Notes: generated by a model not told the origin, from the letters alone. 7,335 nucleotides of DNA from HyVt-560 sp964577195 (GCA_964577195.1 CAZNYF010000145.1:1-7335), one strand, 5' to 3'. Positions 1 through 6,911 are shown, counted from the first letter of the stretch. A program made the numbers and translations.

Positions 1-693
1 CTGGATATTAAAGCGCCACAGAAAGCCGTCATCCTGCTCTCGGGCGGGATGGATTCAGCCACCGTGCTGGCAATGGCCGCAACGCAAAAGATTCCCCTCT
101 ACGCGCTGAGCTTTCGCTACGGTCAGCTGCATAGCTCGGAATTAGATGCGGCACGAAAGTTAGCAAAATCTGCACAGGTTCAAGAGCATCGAATCATCGA
201 CCTGGATCTTGCCGGGATTGGCGGTTCCGCGCTGACTGATCCTGATATCCCTATACCAGATACCCCCTCAGACGGTATTCCCGTCACCTACGTACCCGCC
301 AGAAATACCGTGTTCCTGTCGATAGCCCTTGCCTGGGCCGAAGTCCTTAAAGCACAAAGCATCTACATTGGTGTGAATGCCGTTGACTACTCAGGCTATC
401 CAGATTGTCGTCCTGAATACATCGCTGCGTTTTCGAATATGGCGAACCTCGCTACTCGCTCTGCGGTAGAAGGTAACAAGCTGACAATTCAAACACCCCT
501 GCTGAATCTTTCCAAAAGCGAGATCATCCAAAAGGGCATAGAGCTGGGCGTAGACTTCTCCCAAACCGTCAGCTGTTACAGGGCAAATGGCAAAGGCGCA
601 GCCTGCGGAGTTTGTGATGCCTGCCGCTTGCGCAAAACCGGATTTGAAGAGGCAGGTATAATCGACACAACAAGATACTATAAACCCTTGTGA
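1..693 (+). CDS. queC: 7-cyano-7-deazaguanine synthase QueC, 5' end cut by the window
   Basis: QueC converts 7-carboxy-7-deazaguanine to 7-cyano-7-deazaguanine (preQ0) with ATP and ammonia, a cytosolic step towards queuosine in tRNA. Frame 1 is open from the first base to a TGA at 691-693 (230 residues visible; E. coli QueC has 231, so only a few N-terminal residues are likely missing). The PP-loop motif SGGMDS is at bases 40-57, immediately after AVILL, and is typical of ATP pyrophosphatases. Further family landmarks are DGIPVTYVPARN and VDYSGYPDCRPEY. Four cysteines that should bind zinc are at bases 574-576, 604-606, 613-615 and 622-624 (SCY, then CGVCDAC). The ATG at 49 is inside the PP-loop and cannot be the start; the real start lies upstream of the window. 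A tRNA-Lys gene follows on the same strand, the same order as in Pseudomonas. Confidence 0.97.
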   Translation: MDIKAPQKAVILLSGGMDSATVLAMAATQKIPLYALSFRYGQLHSSELDAARKLAKSAQVQEHRIIDLDLAGIGGSALTDPDIPIPDTPSDGIPVTYVPARNTVFLSIALAWAEVLKAQSIYIGVNAVDYSGYPDCRPEYIAAFSNMANLATRSAVEGNKLTIQTPLLNLSKSEIIQKGIELGVDFSQTVSCYRANGKGAACGVCDACRLRKTGFEEAGIIDTTRYYKPL

Positions 694-715
694 TTCTCGC
701 TCTAGCGTGTATCAT
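688..715 (+). promoter_or_regulatory. candidate sigma70 promoter for tRNA-Lys
   Basis: A -35-like TTGTGA (688-693, covering the queC stop codon) and a -10-like TATCAT (710-715, 5 of 6 consensus bases) are separated by 16 nt. The -10 is followed by ACGGCG, the GC-rich discriminator expected of stable-RNA promoters under stringent control. The predicted start near 722 would give a 5' tRNA leader of about 56 nt, to be removed by RNase P. The -35 matches only 4 of 6 bases. Read-through from queC is the alternative source of the tRNA. Confidence 0.45.
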
Positions 716-728
716 ACGGCGTCTTCAA

Positions 729-760
729 ATACGGCTCGTCAGATCCCTCTGACACCGTAT
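729..760 (+). other. two-part inverted repeat (hairpin) between queC and tRNA-Lys
   Basis: An outer stem ATACGG/CCGTAT (729-734 with 755-760) and an inner stem GTCAGA/TCTGAC (738-743 with 748-753) flank a TCCC loop, with a small asymmetric bulge (CTC against A). Together this makes 12 base pairs. There is no T-tract on either side, so it does not look like an intrinsic terminator. It lies in the predicted 5' leader of the tRNA precursor and could guide processing, protect the queC mRNA 3' end, or bind a protein. The function is not known. Confidence 0.45.
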
Positions 761-777
761 CGAAAATCTCCCAAAAC

Positions 778-853
778 GGGGTGTTAGCTCAGTTGGTAGA
801 GCACCGCACTTTTAATGCGATGGTCGAGAGTTCGAATCTCTCACACCCCACCA
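778..853 (+). tRNA. tRNA-Lys, anticodon TTT (UUU), CCA encoded
   Basis: A full 76-nt cloverleaf is visible. The acceptor stem GGGGTGT (778-784) pairs with ACACCCC (843-849), followed by discriminator A (850) and encoded CCA (851-853). The D stem is GCTC/GAGC (787-790, 799-802). The anticodon stem CCGCA/TGCGA (804-808, 816-820) encloses the loop CTTTTAA with anticodon TTT at 811-813. The T stem is GAGAG/CTCTC (826-830, 838-842) with loop TTCGAAT. It reads AAA and AAG lysine codons. One oddity is a C-A mismatch at the top of the anticodon stem (804 with 820, tRNA positions 27 and 43). tRNA-Lys genes after queC are known integration sites for genomic islands in Pseudomonas aeruginosa. Confidence 0.97.
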
Positions 854-861
854 TTTTTTAA

Positions 862-884
862 AGACTTAGCTTCTTTCTAAGTTT
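862..884 (+). terminator. weak hairpin downstream of tRNA-Lys, possible terminator
   Basis: An 8-bp stem (862-869 with 877-884, core ACTTAG/CTAAGT, one G-T pair) with a 7-nt loop lies just after the tRNA. The tail on the plus strand is only TTCTTCGG, so it is a poor intrinsic terminator. Read on the minus strand it would sit about 70 nt after the dnaE2 stop with a tail CTTT, also poor. A second small hairpin, TTCGG/CCGAA (886-890, 894-898), follows directly. It may act in both directions between the converging tRNA and dnaE2. Confidence 0.3.
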
Positions 885-954
885 CTTCGGTTCCCGAATG
901 TGCCAGATTTGTGCCGCTAGAACGACACGTTTTCATTCATCTCTTAAAATAAAT

Positions 955-3900
955 TTAATGAAAGTCTCTTGATTGTGTACTCAGCGCACCGAGTAGACGG
1001 CTATGGTTATGCACATCATGAGCAATGACATGGCTGGTTCTGCCTTCGCGTTCTACTTTGCCGTCAATCATTAGCAAGCGGCCATGTACGATGGCTTTGG
1101 TAAATTGCTGCACTATGCGTTCCCAGATGACGATATTGATATCGCCAAATTCATCTTCTAAAGTGAGAAAAATAGTCCCACCCGCATTGGGGTGCTGGCG
1201 ATTAATGACGATTCCGACTACTTGAACACGGCTGTTGTTGTGGCAATGCGAGAGGCTTTCTGATGAGAGCCAGCCGCGTTGGGTAAATCTTGGTCGCAGT
1301 AGTGCCATTGGATGGCGGCGTAAGGTCAGACCGGTGTGAGCATAGTCAGCAACGATGTCTTCGGCTTCATTGGGAGCGGGTAGTTCGATTGGCGTATCCG
1401 CACGAGGCGGTGTATCCGCAAATAAGCCCTGCTGGATTTCTACACCCAATGCTTCCCAGCTGGCTTGATGACGGTGACCCGCGAGGCTGCGAAAAGCATC
1501 GGCAGCGGCCAGTGCCCGACTTTCTTTTTTGCTGAGTTGCAGGCGCTGATGCAGATCATGAAGGTCTACGAAGGCGCTGTGATACCGCTGTTGTGCGATA
1601 CGCTGACCGGTTTTCTCACTCAGCCCCTTGATTTGGTGCAGCCCCAGTCGTAACGATAGCTTGCCATTTGCATTGCGTTGCAGTGAAGATTCCCAATCGC
1701 TATACGCAACGTCGGCTGGTAACACTTCAACACCCTGACGGCGTACATCTTTCACTAATTGAGCAGGGGCATAAAACCCCATTGGCTGGCTGTTGAGTAG
1801 GGCGCAGGTGAATACAGCAGGGTGATGCCATTTTAACCAGCAGGAGACATACGCCAGCAGCGCAAAACTGGCGGAATGTGATTCTGGGAAACCATAAGCG
1901 CCGAAGCCTTGAATCATGTGATAAATCTGTTCGGCAAATTCTTTGCTATAGCCTTTGGCAAGCATTCCGCCGAGTAGTTTGTCGCGGAACTGTTCCAGCT
2001 CTCCCTTGCGCCCCCAGGCGGCCATTGAGCGGCGTAGTTGATCGGCATCACCCGCACTAAAGCCTCCGGCAATCATGGCGATGGACATGACTTGCTCCTG
2101 AAAGATGGGAATGCCGAGTGTTCGTTCCAGTACAGGTTTGAGTTCTTCGCTGAGGTAATTGACTTGTTCCAGCCCGGTGCGTCGTTTTAGATAGGGATGC
2201 ACCATATCGCCCTGAATCGGGCCCGGTCTGACAATGGCAATTTCAATCACCAGATCGTAAAAACAGGCAGGTTTCAGGCGCGGTAGCATATTCATCTGCG
2301 CACGTGATTCAATCTGGAAAACGCCGATGGTTTCAGCGCGCTGAATCATGCGATACACCATTGGATCTTCAGCGGGTATGGTCGCCAGACTGTAATCAAT
2401 ATCGCAATGCTGGCGGAGTAGATCAAAGCTGCGATGAATGGCAGATAGCATTCCCAGTGCCAGGCAATCTACTTTCAGTAAACCGAGTGATTCGAGATCA
2501 TTTTTATCCCATTGAATAATACTGCGATCTACCATCGCTGCATTTTCCACGGGTACCAGCCGCGAGAGCTTATCCCGTGCAATCACGAAACCACCGACAT
2601 GTTGTGATAAATGACGTGGAAAACCGACCAGGTCATTCAGCAGAATTAGCAAACGTCTGATCACTGGATTATCCGGTTTGAATCCGGCCTCTCGCAAACG
2701 CTCATCTGGAATGCCTTTTTCCCACCACACCAGCGTACGAGTGAGGCGATTAACTTGTTCGATACTTAATCCCAAGGCTTTGCCTGCATCGCGTAAGGCA
2801 CTCTTGCGGCGATAAGTGATTAGCGTGGCAGCTAATGCGGCACGGTGGCGACCGTATTTCTCATAGATATACTGCATCACCTCCTCACGCCGGGCGTTTT
2901 CAAAATCGACGTCAATATCTGGCGGCTCATCACGCTCGCGGGAGATAAATCGCTCAAACAGCATATTGCTGCGGGCTGGATCGACCGCAGTGATATGCAG
3001 GCAAAAACACACGGCTGAATTGGCGGCCGAGCCACGTCCCTGGCAGAGAATCCCTTGTTCTCGGGCAAAGCGCACCAGATCATGGACAGTGAGGAAGAAA
3101 TGCTCGTATTTGAGTTCAGAAATTAAAGTCAGCTCATGCTCGATTTGCTGACGGACTTTGCTTGATTCACCTTCCGGCCAGTAATGGTGAATACCCGTTT
3201 CGGTGAGCTGACGAAGATACTGGCGGGCAGTTGAGCCATCTGGCACCAGATCTTCCGGATATTCATAGCGTAATTCGCTCAGGCTGAATTGGCATAGATC
3301 AGCAATCCGAACGCTCTGTGCCAACCACTCCGGCTCATATAATGTGGCCAACACTTTGCGGCTACGCAGATGACGTTCACCATTGGGGTAGAGCGCAAAC
3401 CCAGCCTTAGCCACTGTCGTTTTTAGACGAATAGCCGTCACCAGATCCTGTAACGCCCGACGACCACGGCTATGCATGTGGACATCGCCACTGGCAACTA
3501 GCGGGATATCTGTTTTATTACTAATGGATTTGAGTGCCTGAATTCGAGATTGCTCGCCGGGCAAATGCAGAATTTCCACAGCTATCCAGCAGCGTTGCGG
3601 GAATAAGTTACCAAGCCACACTGCATTCCCTTGGTCTTTCTGCCATCCGGCTGTATCAGGAATCAACAAACACAGACAATCCGGCAAACCACCGTCTAAA
3701 TCTGCCTTAGTCAGCAAATATTCACCTTTCTCCGCTCTGCAACGTCCCTTGGTTATCAGCTCCGACAATTGCGCATATCCTTCACGATTGGTTGCCAGCA
3801 AGACAATTTTTGGCCCACCGTCCTGCAACTGAATTTCGCTACCAATGATGAGTTTGAGATCGCGATCCTTAGTCGCCTCATGTGCCCGAACAACGCCCGA

Positions 3901-4050
3901 TAACGAGCATTCATCCGTAATCGCCAATGCTTCATACCCAAGCTCAATCGCCTGCTTAACCAGCTCCTGCGGATGGGATGCACCGCGTAAAAAGGTAAAG
4001 TGGCTCAGGCAATGCAGCTCTGCGTAATGCGGTAGCGCGCTGATATTCAT
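955..4050 (-). CDS. dnaE2: error-prone DNA polymerase DnaE2 (ImuC)
   Basis: C-family polymerase alpha-subunit paralogue that performs mutagenic translesion synthesis together with ImuA and ImuB. The protein is 1031 residues, close to the family norm and shorter than replicative DnaE (about 1160). Domains: PHP domain about 8-215 (starts YAELHCLSHFTFLRGASHP, a DnaE2 signature); polymerase palm/thumb/fingers about 320-760, with catalytic aspartates D380 and D382 in PPDIDVDF and D528 in LLKVDCL; helix-hairpin-helix region about 800-850; OB fold about 940-1005 (VQVVGIVINRQ...FLTLEDEFGD). There is no long C-terminal tau-binding extension. The ATG at 4050 was chosen because it matches the family start and overlaps the imuB stop by one base (TGATG), implying translational coupling; the frame stays open upstream to 4278 but that part is imuB in another frame and has no DnaE2 homology that I recognise. 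Last gene of the lexA-imuA-imuB-dnaE2 operon, stop TAA at 955-957. Confidence 0.97.
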   Translation of the reverse strand: MNISALPHYAELHCLSHFTFLRGASHPQELVKQAIELGYEALAITDECSLSGVVRAHEATKDRDLKLIIGSEIQLQDGGPKIVLLATNREGYAQLSELITKGRCRAEKGEYLLTKADLDGGLPDCLCLLIPDTAGWQKDQGNAVWLGNLFPQRCWIAVEILHLPGEQSRIQALKSISNKTDIPLVASGDVHMHSRGRRALQDLVTAIRLKTTVAKAGFALYPNGERHLRSRKVLATLYEPEWLAQSVRIADLCQFSLSELRYEYPEDLVPDGSTARQYLRQLTETGIHHYWPEGESSKVRQQIEHELTLISELKYEHFFLTVHDLVRFAREQGILCQGRGSAANSAVCFCLHITAVDPARSNMLFERFISRERDEPPDIDVDFENARREEVMQYIYEKYGRHRAALAATLITYRRKSALRDAGKALGLSIEQVNRLTRTLVWWEKGIPDERLREAGFKPDNPVIRRLLILLNDLVGFPRHLSQHVGGFVIARDKLSRLVPVENAAMVDRSIIQWDKNDLESLGLLKVDCLALGMLSAIHRSFDLLRQHCDIDYSLATIPAEDPMVYRMIQRAETIGVFQIESRAQMNMLPRLKPACFYDLVIEIAIVRPGPIQGDMVHPYLKRRTGLEQVNYLSEELKPVLERTLGIPIFQEQVMSIAMIAGGFSAGDADQLRRSMAAWGRKGELEQFRDKLLGGMLAKGYSKEFAEQIYHMIQGFGAYGFPESHSASFALLAYVSCWLKWHHPAVFTCALLNSQPMGFYAPAQLVKDVRRQGVEVLPADVAYSDWESSLQRNANGKLSLRLGLHQIKGLSEKTGQRIAQQRYHSAFVDLHDLHQRLQLSKKESRALAAADAFRSLAGHRHQASWEALGVEIQQGLFADTPPRADTPIELPAPNEAEDIVADYAHTGLTLRRHPMALLRPRFTQRGWLSSESLSHCHNNSRVQVVGIVINRQHPNAGGTIFLTLEDEFGDINIVIWERIVQQFTKAIVHGRLLMIDGKVEREGRTSHVIAHDVHNHSRLLGALSTQSRDFH

Positions 4051-5501
4051 CAGCCGAATAACCCATGCAGATACCAGTCCAAAGGTGGTTTGATATTCTG
4101 GTAAATCCACAGGGTTTGCTGCTGTCGGGATTTGGCAATGTAGTAATCGCGACGTTGATCTTTGCCATCCCACCAACCGGATTCTATGCGTTCCGGGCCA
4201 TCCATTATTGTGAGCAGGCCGTGTAGCCAAGGGCCTTGATGGGTGGTTTTTAATCGCTGTGGATGAGGCAGCAACCACACCGGCCGCTGAGAAGAATAGA
4301 CTGTGTTTTTATCTTGTTTTTTTAGCCGGGGCTGATAACAACGAACCTCAAAAGCCTTGTCGGCGCGATGCTCAGCCACACATTGCACTTGTCGAATGGC
4401 GTCATTGCCCAGGCGATTACGCAGTCGTTCGAGAAACTGGATAAAGGATTGTGACTCTTGGGCGTGGGTGCTAACGAACAGATCCAGTTCGGTGGCTTTC
4501 ATTGGCAGGAGTTTTGGGGCTAGTAATTCAACGCCTTCGACGGGGTTTTGAAGCAGATGCTTGTCCAGCCTTTCCTGCCAAAGTTTGAATAGATGAGCAG
4601 GGTCATTACTCGGACTTAGTAAACCCAGTGTGAGGGTTTCAACGGGCTGCTGCGGTGTAATCAAGCCAAGCCGCATTTCCTGCGTACCCATTGTTCTGGC
4701 GCGGAGGAAGCCAGCCAGCTCGTGCAATAGGCGTTGCACCACAAACAGTAATGGTTCGGTTTCATGAACCGCATTGGGCAGCATGATCTGGCTGTGAAAT
4801 TGCCGGGGTGCTACGTAGAGCTCACGTGGATTGGGTTGATGGCCGAGGATTTGATCGATCTGACGTAACAAGCTGGAACCGAAACGCCGGGTTAATCCTG
4901 AACGGGAAAGGTGCAAACATTCACCGATGGTTCTGATACCGGTGGTTTTGAGTGACTGCAAATCAGCTTTACCAAGAGATAACCGATCAATGGGTAAAGC
5001 GGCTATCTGCGGTTGCAATGATTGCATCGACAAAATCGGCTGGGTGATACCCGCTGTTGCCAATAGCCACGCAGCATCGGCGGTGGGCGCAATCGCCTGT
5101 ATGGCGCTGTAGCCCAAGGGTTGCAATGCTTTTGTAATACTTGCCTGTAATGCTGTGAGTCCTTGAAACAAGCCCAGGCTGGCTTCAATATCCAGCAGCA
5201 ATCCATTCGGCAGTTGTAGGCTGACCAGGGGCGTGAACTGCTGCGCCCATTGCGCCAGTTGTTGCAATGCACGGATTTCATTTTCCGGTTGGCGCTCAAT
5301 ACTCTGTAAGCCTGCCAGCAGTGACTCTGCTGATGCCAGCGTCATGCCTGACTCTATTCCAGCTGCTGCGCTGAGTGCATTGGTGGCAAAAATAATTTGT
5401 CTACCGGCTATGGTTTCGTACAGCGCCAGGGGTACCTTTGTTGTATCCCTTAGCGCAGATTGCAGAGGGACTTCAGGTAGGAAAAGTGCCAGCCAGAGCA
5501 C
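4050..5501 (-). CDS. imuB: ImuB, catalytically inactive Y-family polymerase-like mutagenesis factor
   Basis: ImuB is the hub of the mutasome: it binds the beta clamp, ImuA and DnaE2. The protein has 483 residues. The N-terminal half resembles Y-family polymerases (LWLALFLPEVPLQ at 2-14; LLLDIEASLGLFQG at 101-114), but the first catalytic acidic motif is absent (FLPEVP instead of an aspartate-containing motif), so it should not polymerise; D104 and E106 are remnants of the second acidic motif. A helix-hairpin-helix stretch is near 175-215. ELDLF at 338-342 fits a beta-clamp binding pentapeptide with E in place of Q. The C-terminal ImuB region is clear: RPVWLLPHPQRL (406-417), GPERIESGWWDG (435-446), RDYYIA (451-456) and the end DWYLHGLFG. 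The start is GTG at 5499-5501, 3 nt after the imuA stop and in the same frame; no good Shine-Dalgarno is visible, so translation is probably coupled to imuA. Confidence 0.95.
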   Translation of the reverse strand: MLWLALFLPEVPLQSALRDTTKVPLALYETIAGRQIIFATNALSAAAGIESGMTLASAESLLAGLQSIERQPENEIRALQQLAQWAQQFTPLVSLQLPNGLLLDIEASLGLFQGLTALQASITKALQPLGYSAIQAIAPTADAAWLLATAGITQPILSMQSLQPQIAALPIDRLSLGKADLQSLKTTGIRTIGECLHLSRSGLTRRFGSSLLRQIDQILGHQPNPRELYVAPRQFHSQIMLPNAVHETEPLLFVVQRLLHELAGFLRARTMGTQEMRLGLITPQQPVETLTLGLLSPSNDPAHLFKLWQERLDKHLLQNPVEGVELLAPKLLPMKATELDLFVSTHAQESQSFIQFLERLRNRLGNDAIRQVQCVAEHRADKAFEVRCYQPRLKKQDKNTVYSSQRPVWLLPHPQRLKTTHQGPWLHGLLTIMDGPERIESGWWDGKDQRRDYYIAKSRQQQTLWIYQNIKPPLDWYLHGLFG

Positions 5502-5504
5502 GGC

Positions 5505-6215
5505 TTATGTCTGGTAATGTGGCTGAAAATACGGAGTGTTCTGACTGAGTGTTAGCGGACGTGGGAAGTGCTTGCCACGACATTTAATAATATCAAGCTG
5601 CTGTTTTTGTGCTGGCAGAGGCTTTAAATGAATTCGCAGTGCTGCCGGTGAATGTTGTTGTTTTGCGGTGCTTGAGCGAAATAAAAAGCCCGTTGATTGC
5701 CCTGCTTCTGCGGCCAATTGCAGACGGCGCAGTGTTTTGATTGTTAGATTCAGTTCTGGCCAGGCGAGCACGGCACGACAATGACCAGAGCGTAAAACCT
5801 GCTCCAGAGCCCACAACCGATCCACCTTGTTTAATGGCCCTATAGTGATGAGATAAGGCAAAGCGATCCCTGCTGCCGCTAATGCCGGGGCATAGGGAAT
5901 CCACGGCGGATCAATCAGAGCAATGGTTTGCTGATTATTTGTCAATGCTCGCAATGCGGGTAATAACAGCTGTAATTGACCCTGGCCGGGATGATCGGAA
6001 AGAATTTCCGTCAGTGCGCCTCGCGGCCAGCCCGCGGTGGGTAATTGCTCATCCAGCGAAGAGTAGCCGGTAGGGAGTCCGCTGTTTTCTTTGGATTGCG
6101 TACTGTGAAAGTCATGATCACGTCCACGCCAAATCTGCGTTTGTTGTAGCAATTGTTGCAGTCCAGAGTCTGGGTGATCCTGCTGTGCATTAATAGCTCG
6201 ATGAGTTTCAGCCAT
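5505..6215 (-). CDS. imuA: ImuA, RecA/SulA-like mutagenesis accessory protein
   Basis: ImuA is the small RecA-like partner of ImuB and DnaE2 in SOS mutagenesis. The protein has 236 residues from the ATG at 6213-6215. Family features: GLPTGYSSLDEQLP (46-59), GWPRGALTEIL (62-72), IDPPWIPYAPALAAAGI (101-117), LWALEQVLRSG (134-144), AVLAWPELN (148-156), LRRLQLAAEAG (162-172) and SPAALRIHL (189-197). The position of a Walker A loop reads SDHPGQGQ (73-80) without the GKT/S expected of an active RecA-type ATPase, so nucleotide hydrolysis is doubtful. The start follows the lexA stop by 4 nt (TGA-AAAA-ATG). An open frame continues up to 6305, but this overlaps lexA and does not match the family, so the shorter form is preferred. 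Stop TAA at 5505-5507. Ribosome binding site is weak; coupling to lexA translation is likely. Confidence 0.93.
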   Translation of the reverse strand: MAETHRAINAQQDHPDSGLQQLLQQTQIWRGRDHDFHSTQSKENSGLPTGYSSLDEQLPTAGWPRGALTEILSDHPGQGQLQLLLPALRALTNNQQTIALIDPPWIPYAPALAAAGIALPYLITIGPLNKVDRLWALEQVLRSGHCRAVLAWPELNLTIKTLRRLQLAAEAGQSTGFLFRSSTAKQQHSPAALRIHLKPLPAQKQQLDIIKCRGKHFPRPLTLSQNTPYFQPHYQT

Positions 6216-6219
6216 TTTT

Positions 6220-6855
6220 TCAGGTCTTTGGTTTGTGTCTACGAGGCTGAGAATAGTCGGTACGGATACTGCCAACCGCAATCCCTTCGATACAAAAATC
6301 CCCACTGGCGGCGTCTACAATAATAGGCTCAAAATCAGGATTTTCAGGTAATAACGTAATTTTTTTAGCCGTACGCTTCAGTCGTTTGACCGTGACCTCA
6401 CCATTTAAACGAGCAACCACAATCTGCCCGTTTTCAGCATCTGGTGTTTTATGTACCGCCAGTAAATCACCATCAAGAATACCGACATCGCGCATGCTCA
6501 TGCCATGTACACGCAGCAGATAATCCGCTCGTGGTCGAAACAGTCGAGGGTCAATATCGTAATAATCTTCAATGTACTGCTCAGCCAAAATTGGCTCTCC
6601 TGCAGCGACGCGACCAACCACAGCCACGCCCGTTACCGAAGCAACATTAGATAGCCGAATCCCTCGGGATGTGCCAGATAGCAGCTCAATCGAGCCTTTT
6701 TTGGCCAATGCCTGGAGATGTTTTTCTGCCGCGTTAATTGACCGAAATTCAAAATGATCAGCAATCTCCGCCCGTGTGGGTGGTATCCCTGCCTCTGCCA
6801 TTGTCTGCTGGATGAATTCGAGTACTTCTGTTTGTCTGAAGGTGAGTTGTTCCAC
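6220..6855 (-). CDS. lexA: LexA repressor, SOS regulator with self-cleavage (S24) domain
   Basis: LexA represses SOS genes and cleaves itself when stimulated by RecA filaments on single-stranded DNA. The protein has 211 residues (E. coli 202). The N-terminal winged helix-turn-helix covers about 1-70 (PPTRAEIADHFEFRS, 25-39, then NAAEKHL at 41-47). Cleavage site A85-G86 is in VVGRVAAGEP; catalytic S120 is in VHGMSM and K157 in EVTVKRLK, matching S119/K156 of E. coli. Against E. coli the recognition helix has I40 instead of P and K45 instead of E. The C-terminal tail SQPRRHKPKT is longer and basic. The start is GTG at 6853-6855, supported by a GAGGAG ribosome site (6866-6871) 10 nt upstream. 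First gene of the operon with imuA, imuB and dnaE2; autoregulated through the palindrome at 6876-6893. It may be a second, cassette-specific LexA, but the window does not show whether another lexA exists. Confidence 0.97.
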   Translation of the reverse strand: MEQLTFRQTEVLEFIQQTMAEAGIPPTRAEIADHFEFRSINAAEKHLQALAKKGSIELLSGTSRGIRLSNVASVTGVAVVGRVAAGEPILAEQYIEDYYDIDPRLFRPRADYLLRVHGMSMRDVGILDGDLLAVHKTPDAENGQIVVARLNGEVTVKRLKRTAKKITLLPENPDFEPIIVDAASGDFCIEGIAVGSIRTDYSQPRRHKPKT

Positions 6856-6875
6856 TGTTATTGCGCTCCTCTATA

Positions 6876-6893
6876 GGTGTGTATATTTACACC
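6876..6893 (-). promoter_or_regulatory. candidate LexA operator (SOS box), GTGT-N8-ACAC type
   Basis: The 18-bp imperfect palindrome GGTGT-GTATATTT-ACACC has matching 5-bp arms and an ATAT centre. The spacing TGT-N8-ACA is identical to the E. coli SOS box (CTGT-N8-ACAG), but the outer C/G pair is swapped to G/C. It lies 21 bp upstream of the lexA GTG and overlaps the proposed -10, so bound LexA would block transcription of the whole cassette. Binding by this LexA is inferred from position, symmetry and spacing. Confidence 0.75.
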
Positions 6894-6911
6894 ATTGAAG
6901 TGAGAACGCAA
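6884..6911 (-). promoter_or_regulatory. candidate promoter of the lexA-imuA-imuB-dnaE2 operon
   Basis: On the minus strand a -35-like TTGCGT (6906-6911) and a -10-like TAAATA (6884-6889) are 16 nt apart, with a T-tract (6910-6915) touching the -35 that could act as an UP-like element. The -10 lies inside the LexA palindrome. Each hexamer matches only about 3 of 6 consensus bases; an alternative -10 is TATAGA just downstream of the operator. The exact start is uncertain. Confidence 0.35.

Noticed and set aside
49..693. queC starting at the ATG at base 49
   Set aside because: That methionine is inside the PP-loop SGGMDS, which the enzyme needs; coding continues to the left edge.
854..859. T-run right after the tRNA CCA as an intrinsic terminator
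   Set aside because: The run is too short and the only preceding hairpin is the tRNA itself; the separate hairpin at 862-884 was listed instead with low confidence.
4051..4278. N-terminal extension of dnaE2 by 76 codons to an ATG at 4278
   Set aside because: This stretch is the imuB C-terminus in another frame. The DnaE2 family start matches the ATG at 4050, which overlaps the imuB stop.
1025..5517. Plus-strand and alternative-frame open frames of 60-98 codons inside dnaE2, imuB and imuA
   Set aside because: They are antisense or out-of-frame shadows of long, family-matching genes, with no recognisable domains.
6216..6305. Extended imuA start at 6305
   Set aside because: It would overlap the end of lexA by more than 80 bases and the extra residues do not resemble ImuA; the ATG at 6215 sits right after the lexA stop.
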